In this document: in pieces, positions 35,285 through 42,969 of the stretch
Layout: every line of letters starts with the position of its first letter
Numbering within the stretch: the first letter of the stretch is position 1
Assembly (NCBI GenBank): GCA_937927685.1
Contig: CALBSC010000029.1
Coordinates: forward strand, 1 to 46,966
Source of the DNA: an uncultured Burkholderiales bacterium
GTDB lineage: Bacteria > Pseudomonadota > Gammaproteobacteria > Burkholderiales > Burkholderiaceae_C
Length of the DNA: 46,966 nt
Direction of reading: 5' to 3'
Made by a program: the position numbers and the translations under genes
The notes under the pieces: model-generated
What the model was told of the DNA's origin: nothing
Seen by the model: the letters and a program-made list of their open reading frames with translations, nothing else
The model's database searches: none

Positions 35285-36403
35285 TCAGTGGTTGCCCCAG
35301 ACGTCCTGGGCGGTTTCGATGACCAGGCGCAGCTTGTTGCGCTGCACTTCCACGGCAATGTTGTTGCCGTGCACGGTGCTGGAGAAGCCGCATTGCGGAG
35401 ACAACGCCAGCTGTTCCAACGGCGCATAGCGGGCCGCTTCGTCGATGCGACGCTTGAGGGCGTCCTTGGATTCCATCTCGCCAAATTTGGTGGTGACCAG
35501 ACCCAGCACCACGGTCTTGCCCTTGGGCAGGAAGCGCAAGGGGCGGAAGTCCCCGCTGCGGTCATCGTCGTATTCCAGGAAGTAGGCATCGAGGTCCATC
35601 TTGGAGAGCAGGGCCTCGGCAACCGGTTCGTAGTTGCCGGCGGCGGCGTGCGTGCTCTTGAAGTTGCCGCGACACAGGTGCATGGCCAGGGTCATGCCCG
35701 CAGGTTTGTGGGCCACCACCTTGTTGATGAAATCGGCATAGCGGTGCGGCAGTTCGTTGGGGTCATCCCCACGTTGGCGCGCGGCCTCACGCATTTTTTC
35801 ATCGCACAGGTAGGCCAGGTTGGTGTCGTCCATCTGAACATAGGTGCAACCGGCGGCAGCGAGTGAATGCAACTCATCGCCGTAAGCCTTGGCCACGTCG
35901 TCGTAGAACGCCGGGTCGAGCTCGGGATAGGCTTGCTTGCTGATGCCGGCCCGGCCACCGCGAAAGTGCAGCATGGTGGGCGAGGGGATGGTGACCTTGG
36001 GTGTGTGCCCAGCGGACACACTGTGCTTGAGAAATTCAAAGTCAGCCAGTTGGATGTTCTTGGCATGGCGCACCTTGTCGATGACCCGGATAACGGGTGG
36101 CGCCAGCTCCTCGGTGCCATCGGGTTTCTTGATGGTGACCGGGATGTCGGTTTTCACCCCGCCGAGTTGCTCCAGAAAATCGATGTGGAAGTAGGTACGA
36201 CGGAACTCGCCATCGGTGATGCTCTTCAATCCCACGTCTTCCTGGAACTGGACGATTTCGCGAATGGCCGTGTCTTCGACGGTGCGCAATTGCTCGGCCG
36301 TGATCTGACCCTTGGCTTTTTGCGCGCGCGCTTCCAGCAGGTATTGGGGACGAAGAAAACTGCCGACATGGTCGTAGCGGGCTGGCAGGTTGGTCAAGGG
36401 CAT
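35285..36403 (-). CDS. Short MetE-like (cobalamin-independent) methyltransferase, YxjG/YxjH type
   Basis: A 372-residue protein corresponding to the C-terminal catalytic half of cobalamin-independent methionine synthase. It keeps the opening YDHVGSFLRP, GLKSITDGEFRR, the MDDTNLAYLC segment and the zinc region HLCRGNFKS and LSPQCGFSS with His and Cys ligands. It lacks the N-terminal half of MetE, as do the YxjG/YxjH and MetE-like core enzymes of many bacteria. The methyl donor of the short forms is not always methyltetrahydrofolate. It sits with udh between a heat-shock and an aromatic-degradation region, and a GGAG Shine-Dalgarno precedes the ATG. Function in this setting is open. Confidence 0.8.
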   Translation of the reverse strand: MPLTNLPARYDHVGSFLRPQYLLEARAQKAKGQITAEQLRTVEDTAIREIVQFQEDVGLKSITDGEFRRTYFHIDFLEQLGGVKTDIPVTIKKPDGTEELAPPVIRVIDKVRHAKNIQLADFEFLKHSVSAGHTPKVTIPSPTMLHFRGGRAGISKQAYPELDPAFYDDVAKAYGDELHSLAAAGCTYVQMDDTNLAYLCDEKMREAARQRGDDPNELPHRYADFINKVVAHKPAGMTLAMHLCRGNFKSTHAAAGNYEPVAEALLSKMDLDAYFLEYDDDRSGDFRPLRFLPKGKTVVLGLVTTKFGEMESKDALKRRIDEAARYAPLEQLALSPQCGFSSTVHGNNIAVEVQRNKLRLVIETAQDVWGNH

Positions 36404-36636
36404 GGGGCGAACTCCGATCGATTTCAGCCAATGTTAGACCATCCAGTCACGCGCCGGTGCTGCGTGCGGCAACTGCACTAACATGCCGTCCATGGCAGGT
36501 TGGATAAAGACGGTCTGGAGCTCCCCGCGCCTGGCAAGGTGCTGGCGATCCGGTGCGGTCAGATCATCCAGTGCGAACGCACGAGCAGTTTGCGTACCCT
36601 GCCGCATGTGTGACAACGGCTGATGGGAGTCAAAGG

Positions 36637-37653
36637 ATGAGGCCACCTGTTTTCTGTTCGCAGGGTCTTGAGTTGAATCGGCGCCGCTTCCTGATGGGCC
36701 TCAGCGGCAGTGCCTGGGCATCCGGCGCCTGGGCGCAAGCTGCCAGTGGTGCGGCCACTTTCCCCACCAAGGCCCTGCGTATCGTGGTGCCCTTTGGCGC
36801 CGGCGGTGTGGCGGACCTGACGGTGCGGACGGTATCGCGACGCATGGCCGAGACGCTGGGACAACCCGTGGTGGTGGACAACCGACCGGGTGCCGGGGGG
36901 GTGGTGGCGGCTGACCTGGTGGCCAAAGCCGACCCTGACGGCCACACGCTGTTGCTCATTTCGAACGGCACGGCGGTGAGTGCGGGGTTGATGAAGCAAC
37001 TGCCCTACGACCCCCTGCGGGACTTCAAATCCGTGGGCTTGCTCGCCACCTTTGACATTGCGTTGGTGGTGCCGGTGGACAGTCGCTTTGCCAGCCTGGG
37101 CCAGTTGATGCAATGGGCGCGTGAGAACCCGGGTCGGCTCAACATCGGCAGCATCAACATCGGCAGTACCCAGCACCTCACCGCCGAGTGGTTCAAGTTG
37201 GTCGCCGGGATTCAAGCCCAGGTGGTGCCCTTCAATGGCACACCGGCCGTGCTGACCGCGTTACGCGGGGGTCAAGTCGATGTGGCCGTGGAAATTCTCG
37301 GGCCCGTGTTGCCCCAGTTGCGCGGCAAGGCCCTGCGTGCCCTGGCCGTCACCAGTGAACGCCGGGCCGCGGCCTTGCCCGATGTGCCCACCGCGCAAGA
37401 GCAGGGGCTCAAGGGATTGCTGGCGTCGTCCTGGAACGGACTGGCTGTTCCGGCGCGCACACCCGCCGCGGCGGTCGAGCGCCTCAACCGCGAGGTCGTC
37501 GCCGCCTTGCAGAACCCCGCCGTGCGACAACAGTTGCTGGACATGAACCTGGACCCCCAACCGGGCACACCGGCGCAGGCCCACGAGTGGCTGCAACAGG
37601 AAATTCGTGCCTGGGGACAGGTGATCGAGCGAGCCGGCATTCCCAGGCAGTGA
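36637..37653 (+). CDS. Bug-family periplasmic solute-binding protein (orphan)
   Basis: A 338-residue periplasmic binding protein of the Bug/TctC family, which binds carboxylates and other acids. The N-terminus has NRRRFLMGLSGSAWASGAWAQA, a twin-arginine-like signal ending in an Ala-rich cleavage site. The mature part has VVPFGAGGVADLTVRTVSRR, VVDNRPGAGGVVAADLVAKADPDG and GTPAVLTALRGGQVDVA, typical of the family. Start 36637 has GGGAG 7 bases upstream. No TctA/TctB membrane genes are near. It converges with the LysR gene. The preceding 230 bases (36404-36636) hold no supported gene. Confidence 0.88.
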   Translation: MRPPVFCSQGLELNRRRFLMGLSGSAWASGAWAQAASGAATFPTKALRIVVPFGAGGVADLTVRTVSRRMAETLGQPVVVDNRPGAGGVVAADLVAKADPDGHTLLLISNGTAVSAGLMKQLPYDPLRDFKSVGLLATFDIALVVPVDSRFASLGQLMQWARENPGRLNIGSINIGSTQHLTAEWFKLVAGIQAQVVPFNGTPAVLTALRGGQVDVAVEILGPVLPQLRGKALRALAVTSERRAAALPDVPTAQEQGLKGLLASSWNGLAVPARTPAAAVERLNREVVAALQNPAVRQQLLDMNLDPQPGTPAQAHEWLQQEIRAWGQVIERAGIPRQ

Positions 37654-37727
37654 GGTGTGGCGCTGCCAGCGCCCCCGACTGGCTGATGGCGTGTCCGACG
37701 CCCGGTCACGGGCAGCTCCTCGGACAT

Positions 37728-38672
37728 TCAGGGTGCGGCGTTGCCGGGGTCCTTCGCTTGCGTGTTGACCGTCCTGGCCACCAGATCGCGGGCCAACGCC
37801 AGTGAGGCTTGGTGGGTGCTCGTCATGGGGCGTCGCGCGGACCAGACCAACATCAGTTGGCTCATGATCTGCGGTTGTTCAATCTGGTGGGTGGTGAAGG
37901 CCTGCGTATCCGGAAAGTTGCTGAGTGTGTAGGCGGGCAGGACGGCGTACCCCAGGCCCTCACGCACCAGTTCCAGGATGGCGTTGAGGCCATCGATCTC
38001 CAGCACGATGCGTGGCTTGCGCTGAATGCGCAGCATCTCGGATTCGATGAGCAGCCGGAATGCGTTGGGACGGCTGGGGGCAATCAGGGGCAGGTCGGCC
38101 AGGGTGTCGAGCGTGACCGTGGGGGGCAGGGCAGCGGTCTTGTTTTTACCCGGGGCTTGACGGCCTGCGATGAGAATCAACGCCTCTTCATGCAGCAGGC
38201 TCATGTCCAGGTCGGGCGACGGCGCCGGGTTGTAGAGCACGGCCAGGTCCAGGCGGCCTGCACGCAGGCTCTCCACCATCAGCAGTGAAAAGCCTTCGGT
38301 GAGGCTGAGTTGTGCCTTGGGCATGCGCTGGCGAAACTCGAAGGTCAGGGGCACGGTGATCAACTTGGACAGGCTGGGTGGCAAGCCGATCGACACGCGG
38401 CCCGAGAGCGCGCCGCGGACCGCCTCGAGTTCCTCCCGCGCCACTGCCACCTGGTGCAGAATGCCACGGGCGTGCTCCAGCAAGACCCGTCCCGCCTCGG
38501 TCAAGGTCACACCGCGGCCATTGCGGGCCAGCAGGGATTGGTGCAACTCCACTTCGAGTTGTCGGACATGGCGGCTCAACAAAGGCTGGGGCACTTGCAT
38601 GACGGCGGCCGCCCGGGTGAAGCTGCCGAGTTCGGCCACGCGGACAAACGATTCCAGCTGCTTGAGATCCAT
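37728..38672 (-). CDS. LysR-type transcriptional regulator of the protocatechuate cluster
   Basis: A 314-residue LysR-family regulator. The N-terminal winged helix-turn-helix is clear (LKQLESFVRVAELGSFTRAAAVMQVPQPLLSRHVRQLE, about residues 3-40), followed by a linker helix and two-part effector domain (SIGLPPSLSKLITVPLTFEFRQ). It is transcribed away from the ligU/galD-like gene, the classical layout for a LysR activator of the adjacent operon, and so probably responds to a pathway intermediate such as protocatechuate or gallate. That ligand is inference. ATG 38672 is chosen because it opens the HTH domain; GAGG precedes it. An earlier in-frame start to 38735 would overlap the likely operator. 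Confidence 0.9.
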   Translation of the reverse strand: MDLKQLESFVRVAELGSFTRAAAVMQVPQPLLSRHVRQLEVELHQSLLARNGRGVTLTEAGRVLLEHARGILHQVAVAREELEAVRGALSGRVSIGLPPSLSKLITVPLTFEFRQRMPKAQLSLTEGFSLLMVESLRAGRLDLAVLYNPAPSPDLDMSLLHEEALILIAGRQAPGKNKTAALPPTVTLDTLADLPLIAPSRPNAFRLLIESEMLRIQRKPRIVLEIDGLNAILELVREGLGYAVLPAYTLSNFPDTQAFTTHQIEQPQIMSQLMLVWSARRPMTSTHQASLALARDLVARTVNTQAKDPGNAAP

Positions 38673-38705
38673 ACAATCCTCAATCAATTGAATAACTATT
38701 GTCAT

Positions 38706-38726
38706 GATATTCGAATATTGAATATC
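38706..38726 (+). promoter_or_regulatory. Candidate LysR operator in the regulator/catabolic divergent gap
   Basis: ATATTCGAATAT (38707-38718) is a perfect 12-bp palindrome, and GATATTC (38706-38712) matches GAATATC (38720-38726) as an inverted repeat around it. It sits in the AT-rich gap between the LysR gene and the ligU/galD-like gene, as LysR operators do. The gap 38673-38780 has no gene. Confidence 0.5.
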
Positions 38727-38780
38727 AGCTAGCATCCAAACTCACCATTGCGCCCAGGGTGTCCTTTCTAAAATTTACCC

Positions 38781-39917
38781 ATGCAACAAATCGCCATCCC
38801 CTGCCTGTTCATGCGAGGCGGCACCTCCAAAGGACCGTTTTTCAATGAAGCCGATTTGCCTGCGGATACCGCCGCACGCGATCGTGTGCTGCTGGCCGCC
38901 ATGGGCTCGCCCGACCGCCGTCAGATCGATGGGTTGGGTGGGGCGCATCCGCTCACCAGCAAGGTGGCCATCGTGCGCCGAAGCAGCAAGCCCGGCGTGG
39001 ACCTCGACTTCCTGTTTGCCCAATTGCAACCGGACCAGGACACCGTGGACACCACGCCCAACTGCGGCAACATGCTGGCCGGTGTTGTCCCCTTTGCGCT
39101 GGAGACTGGCCTGCTGCAGGCGCAAGGCGACACCAGCACCTTCCGTGTGCTGACCCTGAACACCGACATGCAGTGCGACATCACGGTGCGCACACCCCTG
39201 GGGCCGCAGGGGCGCTATGTGGAGTACGAGGGCGACGCCCGTATCGATGGCGCGCCGGGTTCCTCCGCGCCCATCACCATCAACTTCCTGGATACCGCCG
39301 GCTCGGTCTGCCCCAGCCTCTTGCCCACCGGCCAGGTGCTCGACCGCATTCGGGTGGAACCCACAGCAGAACTGGCCGGCTTCGAACCGTTCGAGATCGA
39401 CGTGACCTGCATCGACAACGGCATGCCGCTGGTGATGTTCCGCGCCAGTGACCTGGAACGCACGGGGTACGAGTCTGTGGCCGAACTGAATGCCGACACC
39501 GACCTCAAGACCCGTATCGAGGCCTTGCGTCGCCAGATCTCGCCGCGCATGGGGCTGGGTGATGTCACGAACAAGAACTACCCCAAGATGACGCTGGTGG
39601 CCGCGCCCCGCGAGGGCGGCAGCCTCACCACGCGCAGCTTCATTCCGCATGTGTGCCATGACGCCATTGGCGTGTTGGCCGCCGTGACCGTGGCCACGGC
39701 CTGTGTTCTGGATGGGTCGGTCACGCATGGGCTGGCGGTCATGCCGGGCGGCCTGACGCAGACCGTGTCGGTCGAGCATCCCACCGGCGAGTTCAGTGTC
39801 GAGTTGGGGCTGGACCCCGCCAACCCACAAAATGTCACCCGTGCTGCACTGCTGCGCACCGCGCGCTTGCTGATGCGCGGCGAGGTGATGGTGCCCGCCG
39901 CCACACTGGCACGCTGA
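38781..39917 (+). CDS. galD: 4-oxalomesaconate tautomerase (PrpF family)
   Basis: Interconverts tautomers of 4-oxalomesaconate, feeding the hydratase of the protocatechuate 4,5-cleavage pathway. The 378-residue protein is a PrpF/diaminopimelate-epimerase-fold enzyme: IPCLFMRGGTSKGPFF at the start, TPNCGNMLAGVVPFA with a catalytic Cys and LDGSVTHGLAVMPGG further on. It is also called ligU or pmdU, and GalD in gallate pathways. It is first in the cluster, before ligJ. A TAAAAT lies 6 bases before the ATG and no Shine-Dalgarno is present, so the transcript may be leaderless. Within the PrpF family aconitate isomerases exist, but the neighbours settle the assignment. Confidence 0.85.
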   Translation: MQQIAIPCLFMRGGTSKGPFFNEADLPADTAARDRVLLAAMGSPDRRQIDGLGGAHPLTSKVAIVRRSSKPGVDLDFLFAQLQPDQDTVDTTPNCGNMLAGVVPFALETGLLQAQGDTSTFRVLTLNTDMQCDITVRTPLGPQGRYVEYEGDARIDGAPGSSAPITINFLDTAGSVCPSLLPTGQVLDRIRVEPTAELAGFEPFEIDVTCIDNGMPLVMFRASDLERTGYESVAELNADTDLKTRIEALRRQISPRMGLGDVTNKNYPKMTLVAAPREGGSLTTRSFIPHVCHDAIGVLAAVTVATACVLDGSVTHGLAVMPGGLTQTVSVEHPTGEFSVELGLDPANPQNVTRAALLRTARLLMRGEVMVPAATLAR

Positions 39918-39973
39918 AGCGCGAACACGTCCCCTCAAACACTTTCAATTTCTCAAGCAGGAAAGAGCCTTCC

Positions 39974-41020
39974 ATGAGCCAGCAACAGCCCCTTGTGATC
40001 GACGTGCACGGTCACTACACCACGGCCCCCAAAGCGCTGGAAGCCTGGCGCAACCGGCAGATCGCCGGCATCACCGACGCGTCGGCCAAGCCCTCGCCCA
40101 GTGAGCTCAAGATCAGCGACGACGAGTTGCGTGAAACCATCGAGACCAACCAGCTCAAACTGATGAAAGAGCGGGGCAGCGACATCACCATCTTCAGCCC
40201 GCGGGCCAGCTTCATGGCCCACCACATTGGCGACTTCGAGGTGTCCTCCACCTGGGCCGCCATCTGCAACGAGCTGTGTTATCGCGTGTCGAAATTGTTC
40301 CCCCACCACTTCATCGGGGCCGCCATGCTGCCGCAGTCGCCGGGGGTGGACCCGCGCACCTGCATCCCTGAGCTCGAGCGTTGCGTCAAGGAGTACGGCT
40401 TTGTCGGGATCAACCTCAACCCGGACCCGTCCGGGGGGCACTGGACCAGCCCACCCCTGTCGGACCGTCACTGGTACCCCATCTATGAAAAGATGGTGGA
40501 GTACGACATCCCTGCGATGATCCACGTCTCCACCAGCTGCAACGCCTGCTTTCACACCACCGGTGCCCATTACCTGAACGCAGACACCACGGCCTTCATG
40601 CAATGCCTGACCTCGGACCTGTTCAAGGACTTTCCCACGCTGAAATTCCTGATCCCCCATGGCGGCGGTGCCGTGCCTTACCACTGGGGGCGCTTCCGTG
40701 GTCTGGCGCAGGAGATGAAAAAGCCGGTGCTCGAAGAGCACCTGCTCAAGAACATCTTCTTTGACACCTGCGTGTACCACCAGCCCGGCATCAACCTCCT
40801 CACCGAGGTGATTCCGGTGGAGAACATCCTGTTTGCCAGCGAGATGATTGGCGCCGTGCGCGGCATCGACCCGCGAACCGGCCATTACTACGATGACACC
40901 AAGCGCTACGTCCAGGCCACGGCCAACCTCAACGACGCGCAGCGCTACCAGGTGTTCGAGGGCAATGCGCGGCGCGTGTTCTCGCGTCTGGACACAACCC
41001 TCAAGGCCCAAGGCCGCTGA
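39974..41020 (+). CDS. ligJ: 4-oxalomesaconate hydratase
   Basis: Adds water to 4-oxalomesaconate to give 4-carboxy-4-hydroxy-2-oxoadipate (CHA). The 348-residue enzyme belongs to the amidohydrolase superfamily: VIDVHGHYTTAP gives the HxH metal motif, LIPHGGGAVPYHWGRFRG carries further His residues and ILFASEMIGAVRGIDPRTGHYYDD the later acidic ones. LigJ of Sphingobium has the same architecture. A Shine-Dalgarno AGGAAAG lies 9 bases before the ATG. ligK begins 35 bases downstream, so they are in one operon. In Comamonas the equivalent is named in the pmd series. Confidence 0.9.
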   Translation: MSQQQPLVIDVHGHYTTAPKALEAWRNRQIAGITDASAKPSPSELKISDDELRETIETNQLKLMKERGSDITIFSPRASFMAHHIGDFEVSSTWAAICNELCYRVSKLFPHHFIGAAMLPQSPGVDPRTCIPELERCVKEYGFVGINLNPDPSGGHWTSPPLSDRHWYPIYEKMVEYDIPAMIHVSTSCNACFHTTGAHYLNADTTAFMQCLTSDLFKDFPTLKFLIPHGGGAVPYHWGRFRGLAQEMKKPVLEEHLLKNIFFDTCVYHQPGINLLTEVIPVENILFASEMIGAVRGIDPRTGHYYDDTKRYVQATANLNDAQRYQVFEGNARRVFSRLDTTLKAQGR

Positions 41021-41055
41021 CAGGCGCGGGGCTGAACCGCTTCAGGAGAACCGAT

Positions 41056-41739
41056 ATGTATGAACTGGGTGTCGTCTATCGCAACATCGTTCGCGCCGAC
41101 CGCGAGGTCACCGACCGCCTGGCCGCGCTGGGGTCGGCCACGGTGCACGAGGCCATGGGTCGGGTGGGGCTGATGAAGCCGTACATGCGCCCCATCTACG
41201 CCGGTGCGCAAGTCTCGGGCACCGCCGTCACCGTGCTGCTGCATCCGGGCGACAACTGGATGATGCATGTGGTGGCTGAGCAGATCCATCCGGGCGACAT
41301 TGTGGTGGCGGCCATCACCGCCGAGTGCACCGATGGCTATTTCGGCGACTTGCTGGCCACCTCGTTCCAGGCCCGTGGGGCCCGGGCCCTGGTGATCGAT
41401 GCGGGTGTGCGTGACGTCAAGACGCTGACCGAGATGGGCTTTCCCGTGTGGAGCAAGGCCATCAGCAGCAAGGGCACCATCAAGGCCACCATCGGTTCGG
41501 TCAACATCCCCGTGGTGTGCGCCGGCATGAGCGTGCAACCGGGCGATGTGATCGTCGCCGATGACGACGGCGTGGTGTGCGTGCCCAAGGCCATGGCCGC
41601 CAAGACCCTGGAGACAGCGCTGGCGCGTGAGGCCAACGAAGGCGAGAAGCGCAACAAGCTGGCTTCCGGCGTGCTGGGTCTGGACATGTACAAGATGCGT
41701 GAGCCGCTGGAAAAAGCCGGCCTGCGCTACATCGATTGA
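41056..41739 (+). CDS. ligK: 4-carboxy-4-hydroxy-2-oxoadipate aldolase
   Basis: Splits CHA into pyruvate and oxaloacetate, ending the protocatechuate meta-cleavage route, and often also decarboxylates oxaloacetate. The 227-residue RraA-fold enzyme has the divalent-metal and substrate region GYFGDLLATSFQARGARALVIDAGVRDVKTL, in which GDLLAT and the RD pair are typical, and VCAGMSVQPGDVIVADDDGVVCVPK, the loop shared with RraA. The Shine-Dalgarno AGGAG is good. Its stop is followed within 10 bases by the second Bug gene, whose likely ribosome-binding GAGG overlaps it. Confidence 0.93.
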   Translation: MYELGVVYRNIVRADREVTDRLAALGSATVHEAMGRVGLMKPYMRPIYAGAQVSGTAVTVLLHPGDNWMMHVVAEQIHPGDIVVAAITAECTDGYFGDLLATSFQARGARALVIDAGVRDVKTLTEMGFPVWSKAISSKGTIKATIGSVNIPVVCAGMSVQPGDVIVADDDGVVCVPKAMAAKTLETALAREANEGEKRNKLASGVLGLDMYKMREPLEKAGLRYID

Positions 41740-41749
41740 GGCAGAGACG

Positions 41750-42817
41750 ATGACACATCCTGCAAACGGGCCAGCACAGCGCTCAGCGCTGACCGGGTCA
41801 ATGACCGATACCTCGCGCCGTCAACTGCTGACCCGCGCCGCCGCCACGGTGACCCTGGCGGTGGGTGCCAGCCTTGCCTCACGATCGCAGGCACAGGGAC
41901 AGGCACAAGTACAGGCACAGGCTTATCCTTCCAAGCCGATCAAGGTGGTCGTGGGCTACGCCCCCGGCGGCGCGGTGGACATCGTGGCCCGCACACTCGG
42001 CCAAAGCCTCTCCACCAGCCTGGGTCAACCGGTGGTGGTGGAGAACAAGCCCGGGGCTGGCACCAACATCGCCGTCAAATCGGTGATCACGGCGGAGCCC
42101 GATGGCTATACGCTGATGCTGGCGGCCAACGCCTTGGCGGCCAACATGGCCTTGTACCAACCTGCGCCGTTTGACGCCGAGCGCGATCTGGTGCCCGTCT
42201 CCCTGGTGGGCCGTGTGCCCGTGGTGCTCGCCACCAGCACGACCTCCAACCTCACCGGGTTTGCCAAGTTCCTCGAGGTGGCCAAGGCCAAGTCGCCGGT
42301 GTTGTCCTTCGCCAGTCCCGGCAATGGATCCACCCCACATCTGGCCATCGAGCTCTTTGCGCGGGCCGCCGGCATTGAACTGCAGCACATTCCCTACCGC
42401 GGCGGCTCGCCGGCCATCACCGATGTGATCGGCGGGCAGGTGCCCCTGGTGGCCGTGAATGCGCTGGAGGTGCAGCCGCATGTGCGCAGCGGCAAGCTGC
42501 GCGTGCTCGCGGTGCTGAGCCCGACCCGCACGGCGATTTTTCCGGACACCCCCACCATTGCCGAATCAGGCTTTCCGGGCTTCGAGGCCTCGGTGTGGTA
42601 CGGCCTGGTGGCGCCTGCCGCCACGCCCAAGGCCGTGGTGACACGCTTGCATGCCGAGGTGCAAAAAGCCTTGCAAACCCGTGATGTGCGTGAACGCATG
42701 ACGGCGGTGGGTGGCGAGGTGGTGCCTGGTTCGGCTGAGCAGTTCGGTGCCCTGATCCGCTCCGAACGCTTGCGGTACGAGAAGCTGGTGCGAGAAGCGC
42801 AGATCAAACCCGATTGA
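41750..42817 (+). CDS. Bug-family periplasmic solute-binding protein in the lig operon
   Basis: A 355-residue Bug/TctC-type periplasmic binding protein lying between ligK and ligI. An N-terminal twin-arginine-like segment TSRRQLLTRAAATVTLAVGA is followed by an export signal ending in an unusual Gln/Ala-rich stretch (QAQGQAQVQAQA) just before the mature start. Conserved family segments include VVGYAPGGAVDIVARTLGQSL, VVENKPGAGTNIAVKSV and AFSASPG-like NGSTPHLAIELF. Start 41750 is preferred (GAGG 8 bases upstream); ATG 41801 is an alternative. Its place in the operon suggests binding of an aromatic or tricarboxylate acid for the pathway, but no TctA/TctB membrane partner is nearby. Confidence 0.88.
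   Translation: MTHPANGPAQRSALTGSMTDTSRRQLLTRAAATVTLAVGASLASRSQAQGQAQVQAQAYPSKPIKVVVGYAPGGAVDIVARTLGQSLSTSLGQPVVVENKPGAGTNIAVKSVITAEPDGYTLMLAANALAANMALYQPAPFDAERDLVPVSLVGRVPVVLATSTTSNLTGFAKFLEVAKAKSPVLSFASPGNGSTPHLAIELFARAAGIELQHIPYRGGSPAITDVIGGQVPLVAVNALEVQPHVRSGKLRVLAVLSPTRTAIFPDTPTIAESGFPGFEASVWYGLVAPAATPKAVVTRLHAEVQKALQTRDVRERMTAVGGEVVPGSAEQFGALIRSERLRYEKLVREAQIKPD
41888..41923 (+). repeat. Three 12-bp in-frame tandem repeats in the Bug signal region
   Basis: Three units beginning CAGGCACA (41888, 41900, 41912) encode AQGQ, AQVQ and AQAY around the expected signal-peptide end. They are in frame, so slippage would change spacer length by four residues without breaking the gene. Confidence 0.75.
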
Positions 42818-42883
42818 CCCGAACGGTCTGGTCTGCTTCGCACGACGACATCACGCGACACATCCCGCGCCGACTCCTACCCC

Positions 42884-42938
42884 ATAGCCCAACGATAGCC
42901 CAACGATAGTCCACCGATAGCCTAACGACAGTCCACCC
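42884..42938 (+). repeat. Five imperfect 11-bp tandem repeats before ligI
   Basis: The unit ATAGCCCAACG occurs exactly at 42884 and 42895 and with one to three changes at 42906, 42917 and 42928. The repeats fill part of the 152-base gap between the Bug gene and ligI. At 11 bp per unit they lie on one face of the helix. No ribosome-binding site, terminator or other gene is seen in that gap. Confidence 0.8.
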
Positions 42939-42969
42939 CATCGTCCATCACGTTGACATTGAACACCCC

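Noticed and set aside
36434..36646. 70-codon frame in the gap before the first Bug gene
   Set aside because: No recognisable family, no Shine-Dalgarno, and it overlaps the Bug start on the other strand. Too little to call a gene.
37659..37673. GGCGCT/AGCGCC hairpin after the first Bug gene
   Set aside because: Six-bp stem without a T run; not enough for a terminator call.
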